Shown one piece after another: positions 1-8,361 of a DNA stretch of 64,000 bases. The translations under genes and the position numbers were made by a program. Origin of the DNA: Bacteroidota bacterium (GTDB lineage Bacteria; Bacteroidota; Bacteroidia; AKYH767-A; OLB10); NCBI GenBank assembly GCA_016713525.1, contig JADJOZ010000001.1:124001-188000 (forward strand), read 5' to 3'. The notes beneath the pieces were generated by a model that worked only from the letters and a program-made list of their open reading frames with translations, made no database searches and was not told where the DNA came from. Within the stretch, counting starts at the first letter, position 1, and each line of letters opens with the position of its first letter.

Positions 1-4
1 ACAC

Positions 5-118
5 ATGAAATTACAGGATAAACAAACACGTAAGCGCATGAAAAAACATAAACGCAAAGGCATGCGTTATGTATCCACCAAGCCAAATTTCTTTCAACGA
101 TTATTTAATACCCGGTAA
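5..118 (+). CDS. Small basic protein, possibly AURKAIP1/COX24 (mS38/bS22)-like
   Basis: A 37-codon frame that starts with ATG 4 bases into the window and ends with TAA directly before the convergent smc stop. The protein is very basic and carries an RKRMKKHKRKGMR stretch, followed by a C-terminal NFFQRLFNTR tail. The Lys/Arg/His-rich pattern resembles the short AURKAIP1/COX24-domain proteins of Bacteroidota, which are related to mitochondrial ribosomal protein mS38; that resemblance is from memory. The codon upstream of the ATG is open, so it could also be the C-terminus of a longer protein cut by the window edge. A ribosome-associated role is inference only. Confidence 0.5.
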   Translation: MKLQDKQTRKRMKKHKRKGMRYVSTKPNFFQRLFNTR

Positions 119-3100
119 TCAGGCATACTCACGTAAGTCGACAGGTACAACTTGCGTTACCCCTTGTTCAACCATGGTGATTCCGTACATAATGTCGGTG
201 GCTGCCATGGTTTTTTTGTTGTGAGTAATGATGATGAATTGTGACTCAGCAGAGAATTTCTTGATGATCTTATTGAATTTATCAATGTTGGAATCATCTA
301 ATGGGTCATCGTTCTCTTCAAAAATACAGAAAGGAGATGGTTTTAAAAGGTAAATACCAAACGGTGGTGCGGTTGCGGTTAATGTTTTCGCTCCTCCCGA
401 AAGCTGATGAATGGAAAGTGGTTTCTTTCCTTTTGGTTGAGCAATAATCTGAACATCAGATTCCAGAGGATTTGCAAGATCAGTCAGTATAAGGTCGCAA
501 TTATCTTCTTCAGAAAATAAAGACCGGAATACATGGATGAAGTTTTCGCGGACAGCATGATATGCTTCCATGAATTTTTCTTTGGCGGTATTGTCAATTT
601 CTGCAATAGTTTTCAAAAGAGACTCTTTGGCATTTTTTAAATCTTCCTGCTCTTTGACAATAAAATCATGGCGCTCTTTGATTTCCTTAAATGATTCCAA
701 TGCCATTGGATTAATAGGACCGAAATCAGACAATTGCTTTTTAAGTTTTTCAGATCGTGTACGAAGTTCTTCAGCATCAAGTTCCGGATTTGGTTCTTGC
801 TCCATGATTTCTTCAAGAACAATATTGAACTCAATATTCAACCGCTCCTTAAGAGAAGCCATTTTTAAACGGAGTTCATTTATCTGATTGTGAATTTCAC
901 GGATAATGCCATCAGAATGCTCCTTCTGTTTCCGTTTTTCTGCAATCAGTTTTTCTTCCTTATCAATTTCACCTTTCGATTTATAATAATCATCCTCCTG
1001 AGTACGTACAATCACTTCTGCGCTAGATTTTTTCTCAGTATGCTCTTTGAAAAATGCCTCTGAAGTATGTTGCTGTTCGTGAAGTGTTTTTAATTGTTGG
1101 GTGATTCCCTCCAGTTCAATCAGATGTTCTTCACGGCTTCGGGTAAGATTGCTGACCTGATTGGATTTAAAACTGATGTCTCTGGAAATATTCTGTAGTT
1201 TATTCTGCTGTTGGAAAAACTGAATATTTTTCTGATTGTAAGCGTTTGTCATATAGCTTACATGTTTTTGTAATTCATTGGAAAGATCCTGTTTGATCTT
1301 TTGTTGGTCTAAAAGGTTTTGCAGTTCCGATCTTTGCGATTCAATGGAAAAGCCTTTAATTGCTTCAGGATGTTCTTCAGGCTTATTCAGATTTTCATTC
1401 TCTTCAGTAAGCTGATTAACGGTTGTTCGGGTGTATTCAATTGCCTGAACAAGGAATTCACGGTTGTTATTTAAGGTGTTAACCTGACCTGATGTGCGTG
1501 CAAAATCACCATCTGTTTTGCTCACGTTTCGCCCTGCTTCACTGAAGGTATTTCTTTGTTCTGTTTGTTCCTTCTCAGTAGCAGCAATCTGTTGTTGTAA
1601 TGAATCAATTACTTCCTGATGTGCTTTAATTTCATCAGATAGCTTCTGCAGATTTTTCTGCTTCCCTGTTCTTTTTCCATCACCTAAACCAATTGATCCG
1701 CCTGCTAAAACATAACGCTGACGAAGGAATTTTCCGTTCTTTGAAAGTAAAATATAGGACCCTTCAATTGATGATGTATCAAATTGACTGAGATCATCAT
1801 TACCATCATAAAGATAGACATTACCAAGTAAATGTTCGAAAAGTTTAGAGTAGGCGCCATCAAAATCAGTAAGTGACAAAGCATGTTTACATCCTGCAAT
1901 ATCTTTCACTGATTGGGTAGGGAGGGACTTCAGATTATCAAGGACAAAAAAGTGAGCACGACCTTTTGATGACGTATTCAGCATTTGAAGTGCTTCCCAG
2001 GCCTCACGGGTGTTCTGGACAATAAAGTGGTTCAGAAAAGGCTCAAGATAATTTTCAATGGCATTTTTATACTCATCATCACAACTGATCACTTCTGAAA
2101 CTAAAGGAACATGTTTGAATTGAGAACCCTGAGATTTCAGGAATTTAATGGATTCAGGAAATCCTTCCATTTTTTCCAGTAAATTTTTTGTCAGCTCAAA
2201 CTCATTGGTCTTAACATCTGATTTTCTTTTCTCTTCTGCTAATTGCTGGTTTAAGGTGCGAAGCTTGTTTTCTGTCTCACGTAATTTTTGTTCAAAATCA
2301 TCACGGTGTTTTTTTGCTGCTGCTGAATCCTTTTCCAAACGTTCCCGTTCAGGAACTATTTTAGCAATTTCCTGATCAAGTGTTGCAAGTTTATTCTCAT
2401 TCGTTTGAATCTGATCATTTAATCTTTTTAATTCTTCACCAATGGAATTGCTTCTGGCTTGTCGAACAGCTGCCTGAGTTTCATAGCGATTTATCTGCTG
2501 GCGTAATTCATGGAGTTGTTGATTCAACACTTTCAACTCTCCAACTGAATCCTCATAGAGGTGTTTATTATCTTCAACATTCTGCTTCATTTCTGAAAGC
2601 TGATGTTCAAGATTTTTTAATGCTTCTTCTTCTGTTGTTTTTTCAGAAGTTAAACTTGTTATACTTTCATTTAACTCGGTAATCGTTTGTTCATCAGTTA
2701 CATTTTGATGACTCAGTTGTTTTTGTTTATCATGTAGAAAAGAAATTTTTTCCTTTACGTTTTTAATTTCGTTTTCATTCTTTGTAATCAGCAGAATAAT
2801 GTCATTCAGTTCTTTCTGAGCTATTGAAAGATTCTTCTCTTTTTCCAGGCTCTCTGTTTTTAACTTCTGGATATTTGCTTCTATGACATCAAGATCAACA
2901 TGATGCTGTAATTTTTCATCTGAGATGGATTCTTCCCTTTTCTGAAGATCCTGCAATGACTCACGGAATTCACGAACTGCATATAAAGAGTAAGCCATAC
3001 TTACTTCTTTATATTCATCTTTCATGCGATAAAATTTCTGGGTTTTCTTCGCCTGACTTTCGAGTTGCTTTAAACTTTTTTCAATTTCGAATAATAAATC

Positions 3101-3676
3101 ATTAACCCTGTTCAGATCAGCATCTGTTTCTTCCAGCTTCTGAAACGTTTGTTTTTTTCTGATTTTATATTTAGAAATTCCGGCTGCTTCCTCAAGCAAA
3201 AATTTGATCGTGTTATTCCGGTCATTCAGAATCTCATCAATCATTTTTAATTCAATGATTGCATAACTGTCGGAGCCAATTCCGGTATCAAGAAAAAGAT
3301 CTGTGATATCTTTTAACCTGCAGGTAACATTATTTAATAAATACTCACTTTCTCCAGTACGATATAATCTTCTGCTGATGCATACGGTTGAATATTCAGT
3401 GGATAAAACACCTTTGTTATTTTCAAAAGTAAGGTGTACTTCGGCAAGATTTGCAGGTTTCCGGTTCTTTGTACCATTGAAAATAATGTTTTCCATTTTT
3501 TCAGAGCGAAGCATACGGGTTTTTTGTTCACCCAATACCCACCGAATGGCATCAACTACATTCGATTTTCCGGAGCCATTCGGCCCAACCACTGCTGTAA
3601 CACCCTTGTCGAAGTGAATAGTAACTTTATCACCAAAACTTTTAAAGCCTTTTATTTCTAATGTTGTAAGACGCAT
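119..3676 (-). CDS. smc: Chromosome segregation protein SMC
   Basis: A full-length 1,185-residue SMC ATPase, which compacts and segregates the chromosome with ScpA/ScpB. The N-terminal head has the Walker A motif GPNGSGKSN (about residues 32-40) and the LEEAAGISKYK segment. Two long coiled-coil arms (about 170-510 and 680-1010) flank a hinge at about 520-660. The C-terminal head holds the ABC signature and Walker B. These are degenerate as read: the signature is LSGGA instead of LSGGE (codon 389-391), and the Walker B region reads CIFEENDDPLDD where the family has CIFDEVDAPLDD (305-319), with LL to PP in between. Downstream residues including FIIITHNKKTM are normal. The frame is intact, so either the head is catalytically altered or this stretch has consensus errors. 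Confidence 0.95.
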   Translation of the reverse strand: MRLTTLEIKGFKSFGDKVTIHFDKGVTAVVGPNGSGKSNVVDAIRWVLGEQKTRMLRSEKMENIIFNGTKNRKPANLAEVHLTFENNKGVLSTEYSTVCISRRLYRTGESEYLLNNVTCRLKDITDLFLDTGIGSDSYAIIELKMIDEILNDRNNTIKFLLEEAAGISKYKIRKKQTFQKLEETDADLNRVNDLLFEIEKSLKQLESQAKKTQKFYRMKDEYKEVSMAYSLYAVREFRESLQDLQKREESISDEKLQHHVDLDVIEANIQKLKTESLEKEKNLSIAQKELNDIILLITKNENEIKNVKEKISFLHDKQKQLSHQNVTDEQTITELNESITSLTSEKTTEEEALKNLEHQLSEMKQNVEDNKHLYEDSVGELKVLNQQLHELRQQINRYETQAAVRQARSNSIGEELKRLNDQIQTNENKLATLDQEIAKIVPERERLEKDSAAAKKHRDDFEQKLRETENKLRTLNQQLAEEKRKSDVKTNEFELTKNLLEKMEGFPESIKFLKSQGSQFKHVPLVSEVISCDDEYKNAIENYLEPFLNHFIVQNTREAWEALQMLNTSSKGRAHFFVLDNLKSLPTQSVKDIAGCKHALSLTDFDGAYSKLFEHLLGNVYLYDGNDDLSQFDTSSIEGSYILLSKNGKFLRQRYVLAGGSIGLGDGKRTGKQKNLQKLSDEIKAHQEVIDSLQQQIAATEKEQTEQRNTFSEAGRNVSKTDGDFARTSGQVNTLNNNREFLVQAIEYTRTTVNQLTEENENLNKPEEHPEAIKGFSIESQRSELQNLLDQQKIKQDLSNELQKHVSYMTNAYNQKNIQFFQQQNKLQNISRDISFKSNQVSNLTRSREEHLIELEGITQQLKTLHEQQHTSEAFFKEHTEKKSSAEVIVRTQEDDYYKSKGEIDKEEKLIAEKRKQKEHSDGIIREIHNQINELRLKMASLKERLNIEFNIVLEEIMEQEPNPELDAEELRTRSEKLKKQLSDFGPINPMALESFKEIKERHDFIVKEQEDLKNAKESLLKTIAEIDNTAKEKFMEAYHAVRENFIHVFRSLFSEEDNCDLILTDLANPLESDVQIIAQPKGKKPLSIHQLSGGAKTLTATAPPFGIYLLKPSPFCIFEENDDPLDDSNIDKFNKIIKKFSAESQFIIITHNKKTMAATDIMYGITMVEQGVTQVVPVDLREYA

Positions 3677-3971
3677 TTCACGATCTGCTAATTAATTGGA
3701 TTTCTGAAAACAGGAGTGCAAAAATAGATTTTCCACCTAGTCTGAACCTAACAAAATTAAGATAATTGCCCCATTTTTCGTGCCTTTTTAACAAGTTGGC
3801 TGATTTTCAGTGATTTGATTTGTGAACAACCGATGTCAGGTTTGTGAAAAAGTTCAGAAACTGAATATTGGTTCACTTACAACTCAAAATGTCATTAAAA
3901 AGCCACAAAATGAAATTTATTGTCATACCAATTAAAAAAAACTGATATTTGTTCACATTAGTTTCATAAGA

Positions 3972-4472
3972 ATGGATGATCTGAAGGTCATATTATATAT
4001 AGTGGGTGCCATTATATGGGTGGTTTACAATAACTACCGTAAAATAATGAATGAATCCAAGAAGAGGAATCCGTCGCAACCGGCTCCTCAGGCAGAGGTA
4101 ATTCCTCCTTACAAGGCTCCAACCGCTGAAAAACCTCAGCAACTTCCTCGGCGTCAGAGTAATACATTGCCAAAACCTTCCCGACAAACGATGCCGGTTC
4201 CTACAAGGAAACCATTAAGAGAATCGGTCCGACCCTCATTAGCCTCCGGACGTAAGCCTCTGGTGGCTTCCAGATTATCTCAACAAAAAAAGAATGAAGT
4301 TTCCATGAATTATAATCGTGAAGGTGGTGCTATTCAACCTTCTAAAATTGTACAATTTGAAGAAACACTAACAGTCACCGAGTATGCGAATTCAGTTCTG
4401 AGTGACCTTCGTGACGGCGATATGCAAAAAGCAATTATATATTCAGAAATACTCAAAAGACCTTATAATTAG
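3972..4472 (+). CDS. Hypothetical membrane-anchored proline-rich protein
   Basis: A 166-residue protein I cannot assign to a named family. Residues about 5-20 form one hydrophobic segment (VILYIVGAIIWVVYNNYRK) followed by positive charges, which suggests an N-terminal anchor with the remainder in the cytoplasm. Residues 30-105 are rich in Pro, Gln, Arg and Lys and probably disordered. The C-terminal 50 residues are acidic, look foldable and end in a helical KAIIYSEILKRPYN. It sits between divergent smc and the outer-membrane operon, with about 295 noncoding bases before it. Similar short anchor-plus-linker proteins are common hypotheticals in Bacteroidota; I infer no function. Confidence 0.75.
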   Translation: MDDLKVILYIVGAIIWVVYNNYRKIMNESKKRNPSQPAPQAEVIPPYKAPTAEKPQQLPRRQSNTLPKPSRQTMPVPTRKPLRESVRPSLASGRKPLVASRLSQQKKNEVSMNYNREGGAIQPSKIVQFEETLTVTEYANSVLSDLRDGDMQKAIIYSEILKRPYN

Positions 4473-4521
4473 ACACTTGAACGAACATGCCAGTCAATTA
4501 ATTGTAAAAATTAAAATAATG

Positions 4522-4554
4522 TTTGGATATTATTTTTAAATATTCATACTTTTA
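4522..4554 (+). promoter_or_regulatory. Candidate Bacteroidota-type promoter for the TonB-receptor operon
   Basis: TTTG at 4522-4525 and TACTTTTA at 4547-4554 are separated by 21 bases. This fits the Bacteroidota -33 TTTG / -7 TAnnTTTG consensus except for the last base. The start codon at 4601 follows about 46 bases later, and the upstream gene ends at 4472. Confidence 0.4.
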
Positions 4555-4600
4555 CGCTCCTCATTATAAATTATTAAAAACCTAACATAAAAATAACCCT

Positions 4601-7600
4601 ATGCTGAGAAAAATTTACCTATTAACAGCTGCTTTTTTAGTTGCTACCGGCTTTGCGGCTTTTGCCCAGACCGGTTCAATTAAAGGTAAGGTACTTGACA
4701 AAACCACCAAGGAACCCTTACCCTTCGCGAATGTAATCGTGGAGATGAATGGCAGTCAGGCGGGCGGTGCGCAGACCGACTTCGATGGTAACTTCACCAT
4801 CAAACCGCTTCAACCCGGCAAGTATAACCTGAAAGCTTCTTTCGTTGGTTATACCGCAGCAGAAGTTACCGGAGTACTGGTATCTGCTGACAAAATTACC
4901 TTCCAGGACATTTCATTGCCTAAAGGTGCAGTTGATATTACTGCTGTTGAGGTTACTTCCTACAAAAACCCTATTATCGACAAGGGTAACCCTTCATCTC
5001 AAACTACTGTAACTCAGGAAGAAATCCAGGTTGCACCAACACGGGATGTCAAGTCAGTTGCATCAACAACAGCGGGTGTATTCCAGAAAGATGAGGGTGA
5101 CGATATTAACGTTCGTGGATCACGAAGCGATGCTACTGACTACTATGTAGACGGTATCAAAGTAAGAGGTTCTACAGCTCTTCCTCAATCTGGTATTGAA
5201 CAGATCACCGTTGTTACAGGTGGTGTACCTGCTCAATATGGAGATGCTACCGGTGGTATCATCAACATTACCACAAGAGGTCCCTCAAAAGAATTCTTTG
5301 GCGGAGTGGAGTTCGTAACTTCCGAATTATTCGATAAGTATGGCTATAACCTCGCAGGTTTGAATATCTCCGGTCCGGTTTGGTCTAAAAAAGATGCCGA
5401 AGGCAAAGTTGACAGAACAATTGTTGGCTTCTTCCTTTCTGCTGAGTACCAGATTGAAAAAGATCCTGATCCTTCAGCTATTGGTATGTATAAAGTGAAA
5501 GATGAAATATTTGATGGAATAAAACAAAATCCTCTTTCACCAACGCTTAACGGCGGTTCCGTTTTCAGAAATAAAACGGAATTCCTCAGAGCCGATGCAT
5601 TTGAGAAAATAAAAATTAAACAAAATACAGGATCTACCGGATATCGTGTATCAGGTAAAATAGATATTCAACCTGTTGATAATATTACTTTAACTTTTGG
5701 ATCATCGTATGACCATAATGATAGAAATGAGTTCATCTATACCTATTCATTATATAACTATGATAATAACAACCAGAAGATTGATGACTCCTGGAGGGTT
5801 TTCGGACGCCTCACTCAAAAATTAGGTGGTTCAAAATCTAATTCAGAGGGAGCAGCTTCAGTTATTAAAAATGCATTCTACTCCATTCAGGTTGATTACA
5901 ATAAAACAAAAACTGTTTATCAGGATGAAAACCACGAAGATCGTTATTTCGATTATGGTTACATCGGTAAATTTAATACGGTCAAAAATAAGAATCTGTT
6001 CCTGAATCAGGTATTCTCTATAGATCCTAATACAGGAGATACCACCTTTACTATTTTTGATGACAATGGTAATGGAATCCTTTATGAACAAGCTGCATTA
6101 CCCGGTGACTCAGTTGTTCTTTACAACGGTGGCGATGTTAATCCATTGACTCAGGCTTACACCGATCAGTATTTCCAACTTGCCGGAGATGATTACCAGC
6201 AATATTATTCAACACTTTCTCAGGTTGCTGTAAATGGAGGAATTGTTAACGGTGCTTTGCCTAGAAATACTTATTCACTATACAGAAGTCCCGGTTATAC
6301 CTTTAATCAGTATCGTGTTGTTGAAAGTGCTCAATTCCGTGTTTCTGCTTCGGTTTCTGCTGACGTAAAAGATCATGCAATCGTAGCTGGATTTGAATAT
6401 GATCAACGAACAGATCAAGAGTTTATCATTAACCCTGTTGGATTATGGGGACTTGCAAGATTACGTGCAAATGAAAATAATCAGCAGCTCGACAGGACTA
6501 GTCCAACGTATGTTGGTAATACTGTTTACTACCCACGTGCTTATAGTAACATCGATGGACTTGATGGTTTCTATGAAAATCTGAGAGCTAAATTGAATGC
6601 TTCTGGCTACAATCTGGGTATTTCTGATTTTGTTGATTTGGATAATCTGGACAGAAGTTTGCTTTCATTGGATTTGTTTACAGCAGAAGAATTGCTGAAT
6701 TCAGGAAATCCTTTGGTTAACTACTATGGTTATAATTATAAAGGTGAAAAACAAAGCGGTACTCCATCATTTGATGATTTCTGGACTGCTAAAGACGAAT
6801 CTGGTAATTTTACTCGACCTATTGGTGCTTTTGAACCAATTTATATGGCAGGTTATATTCAGGATAAATTTGCTATCAATGACCTTATCTTTAACGTTGG
6901 TCTGCGGATTGATCGTTTTGATGCAAACCAAAAGGTACTAAAAGACAGATATCTACTTTATCCAGCATATACTGCAGGGCAAAAAGCTCCGAATCGCCCA
7001 TCAAATATTGGTGATGACTTTATTGTTTATGTTGATGATGTAGATGATCCGGTCAATGCTAATATTATTGGTTACCGTGATGAAGATACCTGGTATGATG
7101 CTAATGGTATTCTGGTTTCTAATCCTGCACTGCTTGCTCAACAATCTGCAACAGGAAAAATTGCTCCCTGGTTGTTGGATACCGAACTTGCCAGCAATGG
7201 AGTTCAACAGGCAAAATTCAAACCATCTGATAGTTTTAAAGATTACGAACCATCGGTGTCAGTGATGCCTCGTGTTGCTTTCTCATTCCCAATTTCTGAT
7301 GAAGCTCTCTTTTTTGCCCATTATGATGTTTTGACTCAACGTCCTCCATCAAGATCAAGAAGTCATCCAATTGATTATTATTATATAGAGTCTCAGGGAG
7401 CATTGTTAAATAATCCAGCTCTTAAGCCTGAGCGTACTACTGACTATGAAATTGGTTTCAAAGAAACCCTTTCAAAAAGTTCTGCATTCACAGTCTCTGC
7501 ATTCTATCGCGAACTTCGTGATATGATCCAGCAAACATCAGTGAATTTTGCATTCCCAAAATCATATCTTTCTTTCGACAACATCGATTTTGGTACTGTT

Positions 7601-8326
7601 AAAGGACTGAATTTCGGATATGACATGAGAAGAACTGGCAATGTTCGCTTAAGTGCAAATTATTCATTGCAGTTTGCTGATGGTACAGGTTCGGGAGACA
7701 GAACTTCTGACAAACTTCTTCAAAATGGTTACCCAAATCTAAGAACCATTGCACCACTCGATTTCGATCAGCGTCATGCAATTACGGTATCAATGGATTA
7801 CCGCTATGAAAGTGGTAAAGACTACAATGGTCCTATGATTAAAAACACACAAGTTCTGGCTAACACAGGAATGAATGTTGTTTTACGTGCAGGTTCTGGT
7901 ACACCATATAGCCGTCAACGAGATATTATTACAGAAGCAAATAATCTCGGACTTCAGCAAGTTGGTTCCGGTTTACTCGATGGTGAAATCAATGGTTCCA
8001 GATTACCCTGGCAATACCGTATTGACCTGAAAGTAGATCGTGATTTTGAACTTAAATTCGGTAAGTCTGAAGGTAGCAAACCTGTATTCCTGAATGTTTA
8101 TATTCAGGTACAGAATCTGTTTGATACCCGGAATGTTGTCAGCGTTTACCGTTATACCGGTAATCCTGGAGATGATGGTTACCTTGCTTCTGCAGTTGGT
8201 CAATCTCAGATTCCTTTGCAAACAGATCCAACAGCTTTCGTTGATCAATACAATATTAAAGTGAACAATCCATCAAACTATAGCCTTCCAAGAAGAGCAA
8301 GGATTGGTATTAAACTTGATTTTTAA
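4601..8326 (+). CDS. SusC-like TonB-dependent outer-membrane receptor
   Basis: A 1,241-residue outer-membrane receptor. A signal peptide (residues 1-22, ending FAAFAQ) is followed by a CarboxypepD-regulatory-like beta-sandwich (about 25-110, GSIKGKVLDKTTKEPLPFANV) and a TonB plug domain (about 145-235) with the typical VRGSRSDATDYYVDGIKV and GGVPAQYGDATGGIINITTRG motifs. The remainder is a large beta-barrel ending in aromatic-rich strands and a terminal Phe (RARIGIKLDF). Such receptors import large substrates using TonB/ExbBD energy. No SusD lipoprotein follows. Instead, 35 bases downstream comes a large secreted protein and then a PorV-like barrel, so the substrate or secretion role is unclear. 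The frame is intact over 3.7 kb. Confidence 0.92.
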   Translation: MLRKIYLLTAAFLVATGFAAFAQTGSIKGKVLDKTTKEPLPFANVIVEMNGSQAGGAQTDFDGNFTIKPLQPGKYNLKASFVGYTAAEVTGVLVSADKITFQDISLPKGAVDITAVEVTSYKNPIIDKGNPSSQTTVTQEEIQVAPTRDVKSVASTTAGVFQKDEGDDINVRGSRSDATDYYVDGIKVRGSTALPQSGIEQITVVTGGVPAQYGDATGGIINITTRGPSKEFFGGVEFVTSELFDKYGYNLAGLNISGPVWSKKDAEGKVDRTIVGFFLSAEYQIEKDPDPSAIGMYKVKDEIFDGIKQNPLSPTLNGGSVFRNKTEFLRADAFEKIKIKQNTGSTGYRVSGKIDIQPVDNITLTFGSSYDHNDRNEFIYTYSLYNYDNNNQKIDDSWRVFGRLTQKLGGSKSNSEGAASVIKNAFYSIQVDYNKTKTVYQDENHEDRYFDYGYIGKFNTVKNKNLFLNQVFSIDPNTGDTTFTIFDDNGNGILYEQAALPGDSVVLYNGGDVNPLTQAYTDQYFQLAGDDYQQYYSTLSQVAVNGGIVNGALPRNTYSLYRSPGYTFNQYRVVESAQFRVSASVSADVKDHAIVAGFEYDQRTDQEFIINPVGLWGLARLRANENNQQLDRTSPTYVGNTVYYPRAYSNIDGLDGFYENLRAKLNASGYNLGISDFVDLDNLDRSLLSLDLFTAEELLNSGNPLVNYYGYNYKGEKQSGTPSFDDFWTAKDESGNFTRPIGAFEPIYMAGYIQDKFAINDLIFNVGLRIDRFDANQKVLKDRYLLYPAYTAGQKAPNRPSNIGDDFIVYVDDVDDPVNANIIGYRDEDTWYDANGILVSNPALLAQQSATGKIAPWLLDTELASNGVQQAKFKPSDSFKDYEPSVSVMPRVAFSFPISDEALFFAHYDVLTQRPPSRSRSHPIDYYYIESQGALLNNPALKPERTTDYEIGFKETLSKSSAFTVSAFYRELRDMIQQTSVNFAFPKSYLSFDNIDFGTVKGLNFGYDMRRTGNVRLSANYSLQFADGTGSGDRTSDKLLQNGYPNLRTIAPLDFDQRHAITVSMDYRYESGKDYNGPMIKNTQVLANTGMNVVLRAGSGTPYSRQRDIITEANNLGLQQVGSGLLDGEINGSRLPWQYRIDLKVDRDFELKFGKSEGSKPVFLNVYIQVQNLFDTRNVVSVYRYTGNPGDDGYLASAVGQSQIPLQTDPTAFVDQYNIKVNNPSNYSLPRRARIGIKLDF

Positions 8327-8361
8327 TTATTACTTAAACAAAGAAAAAAAATAACCAAAAT

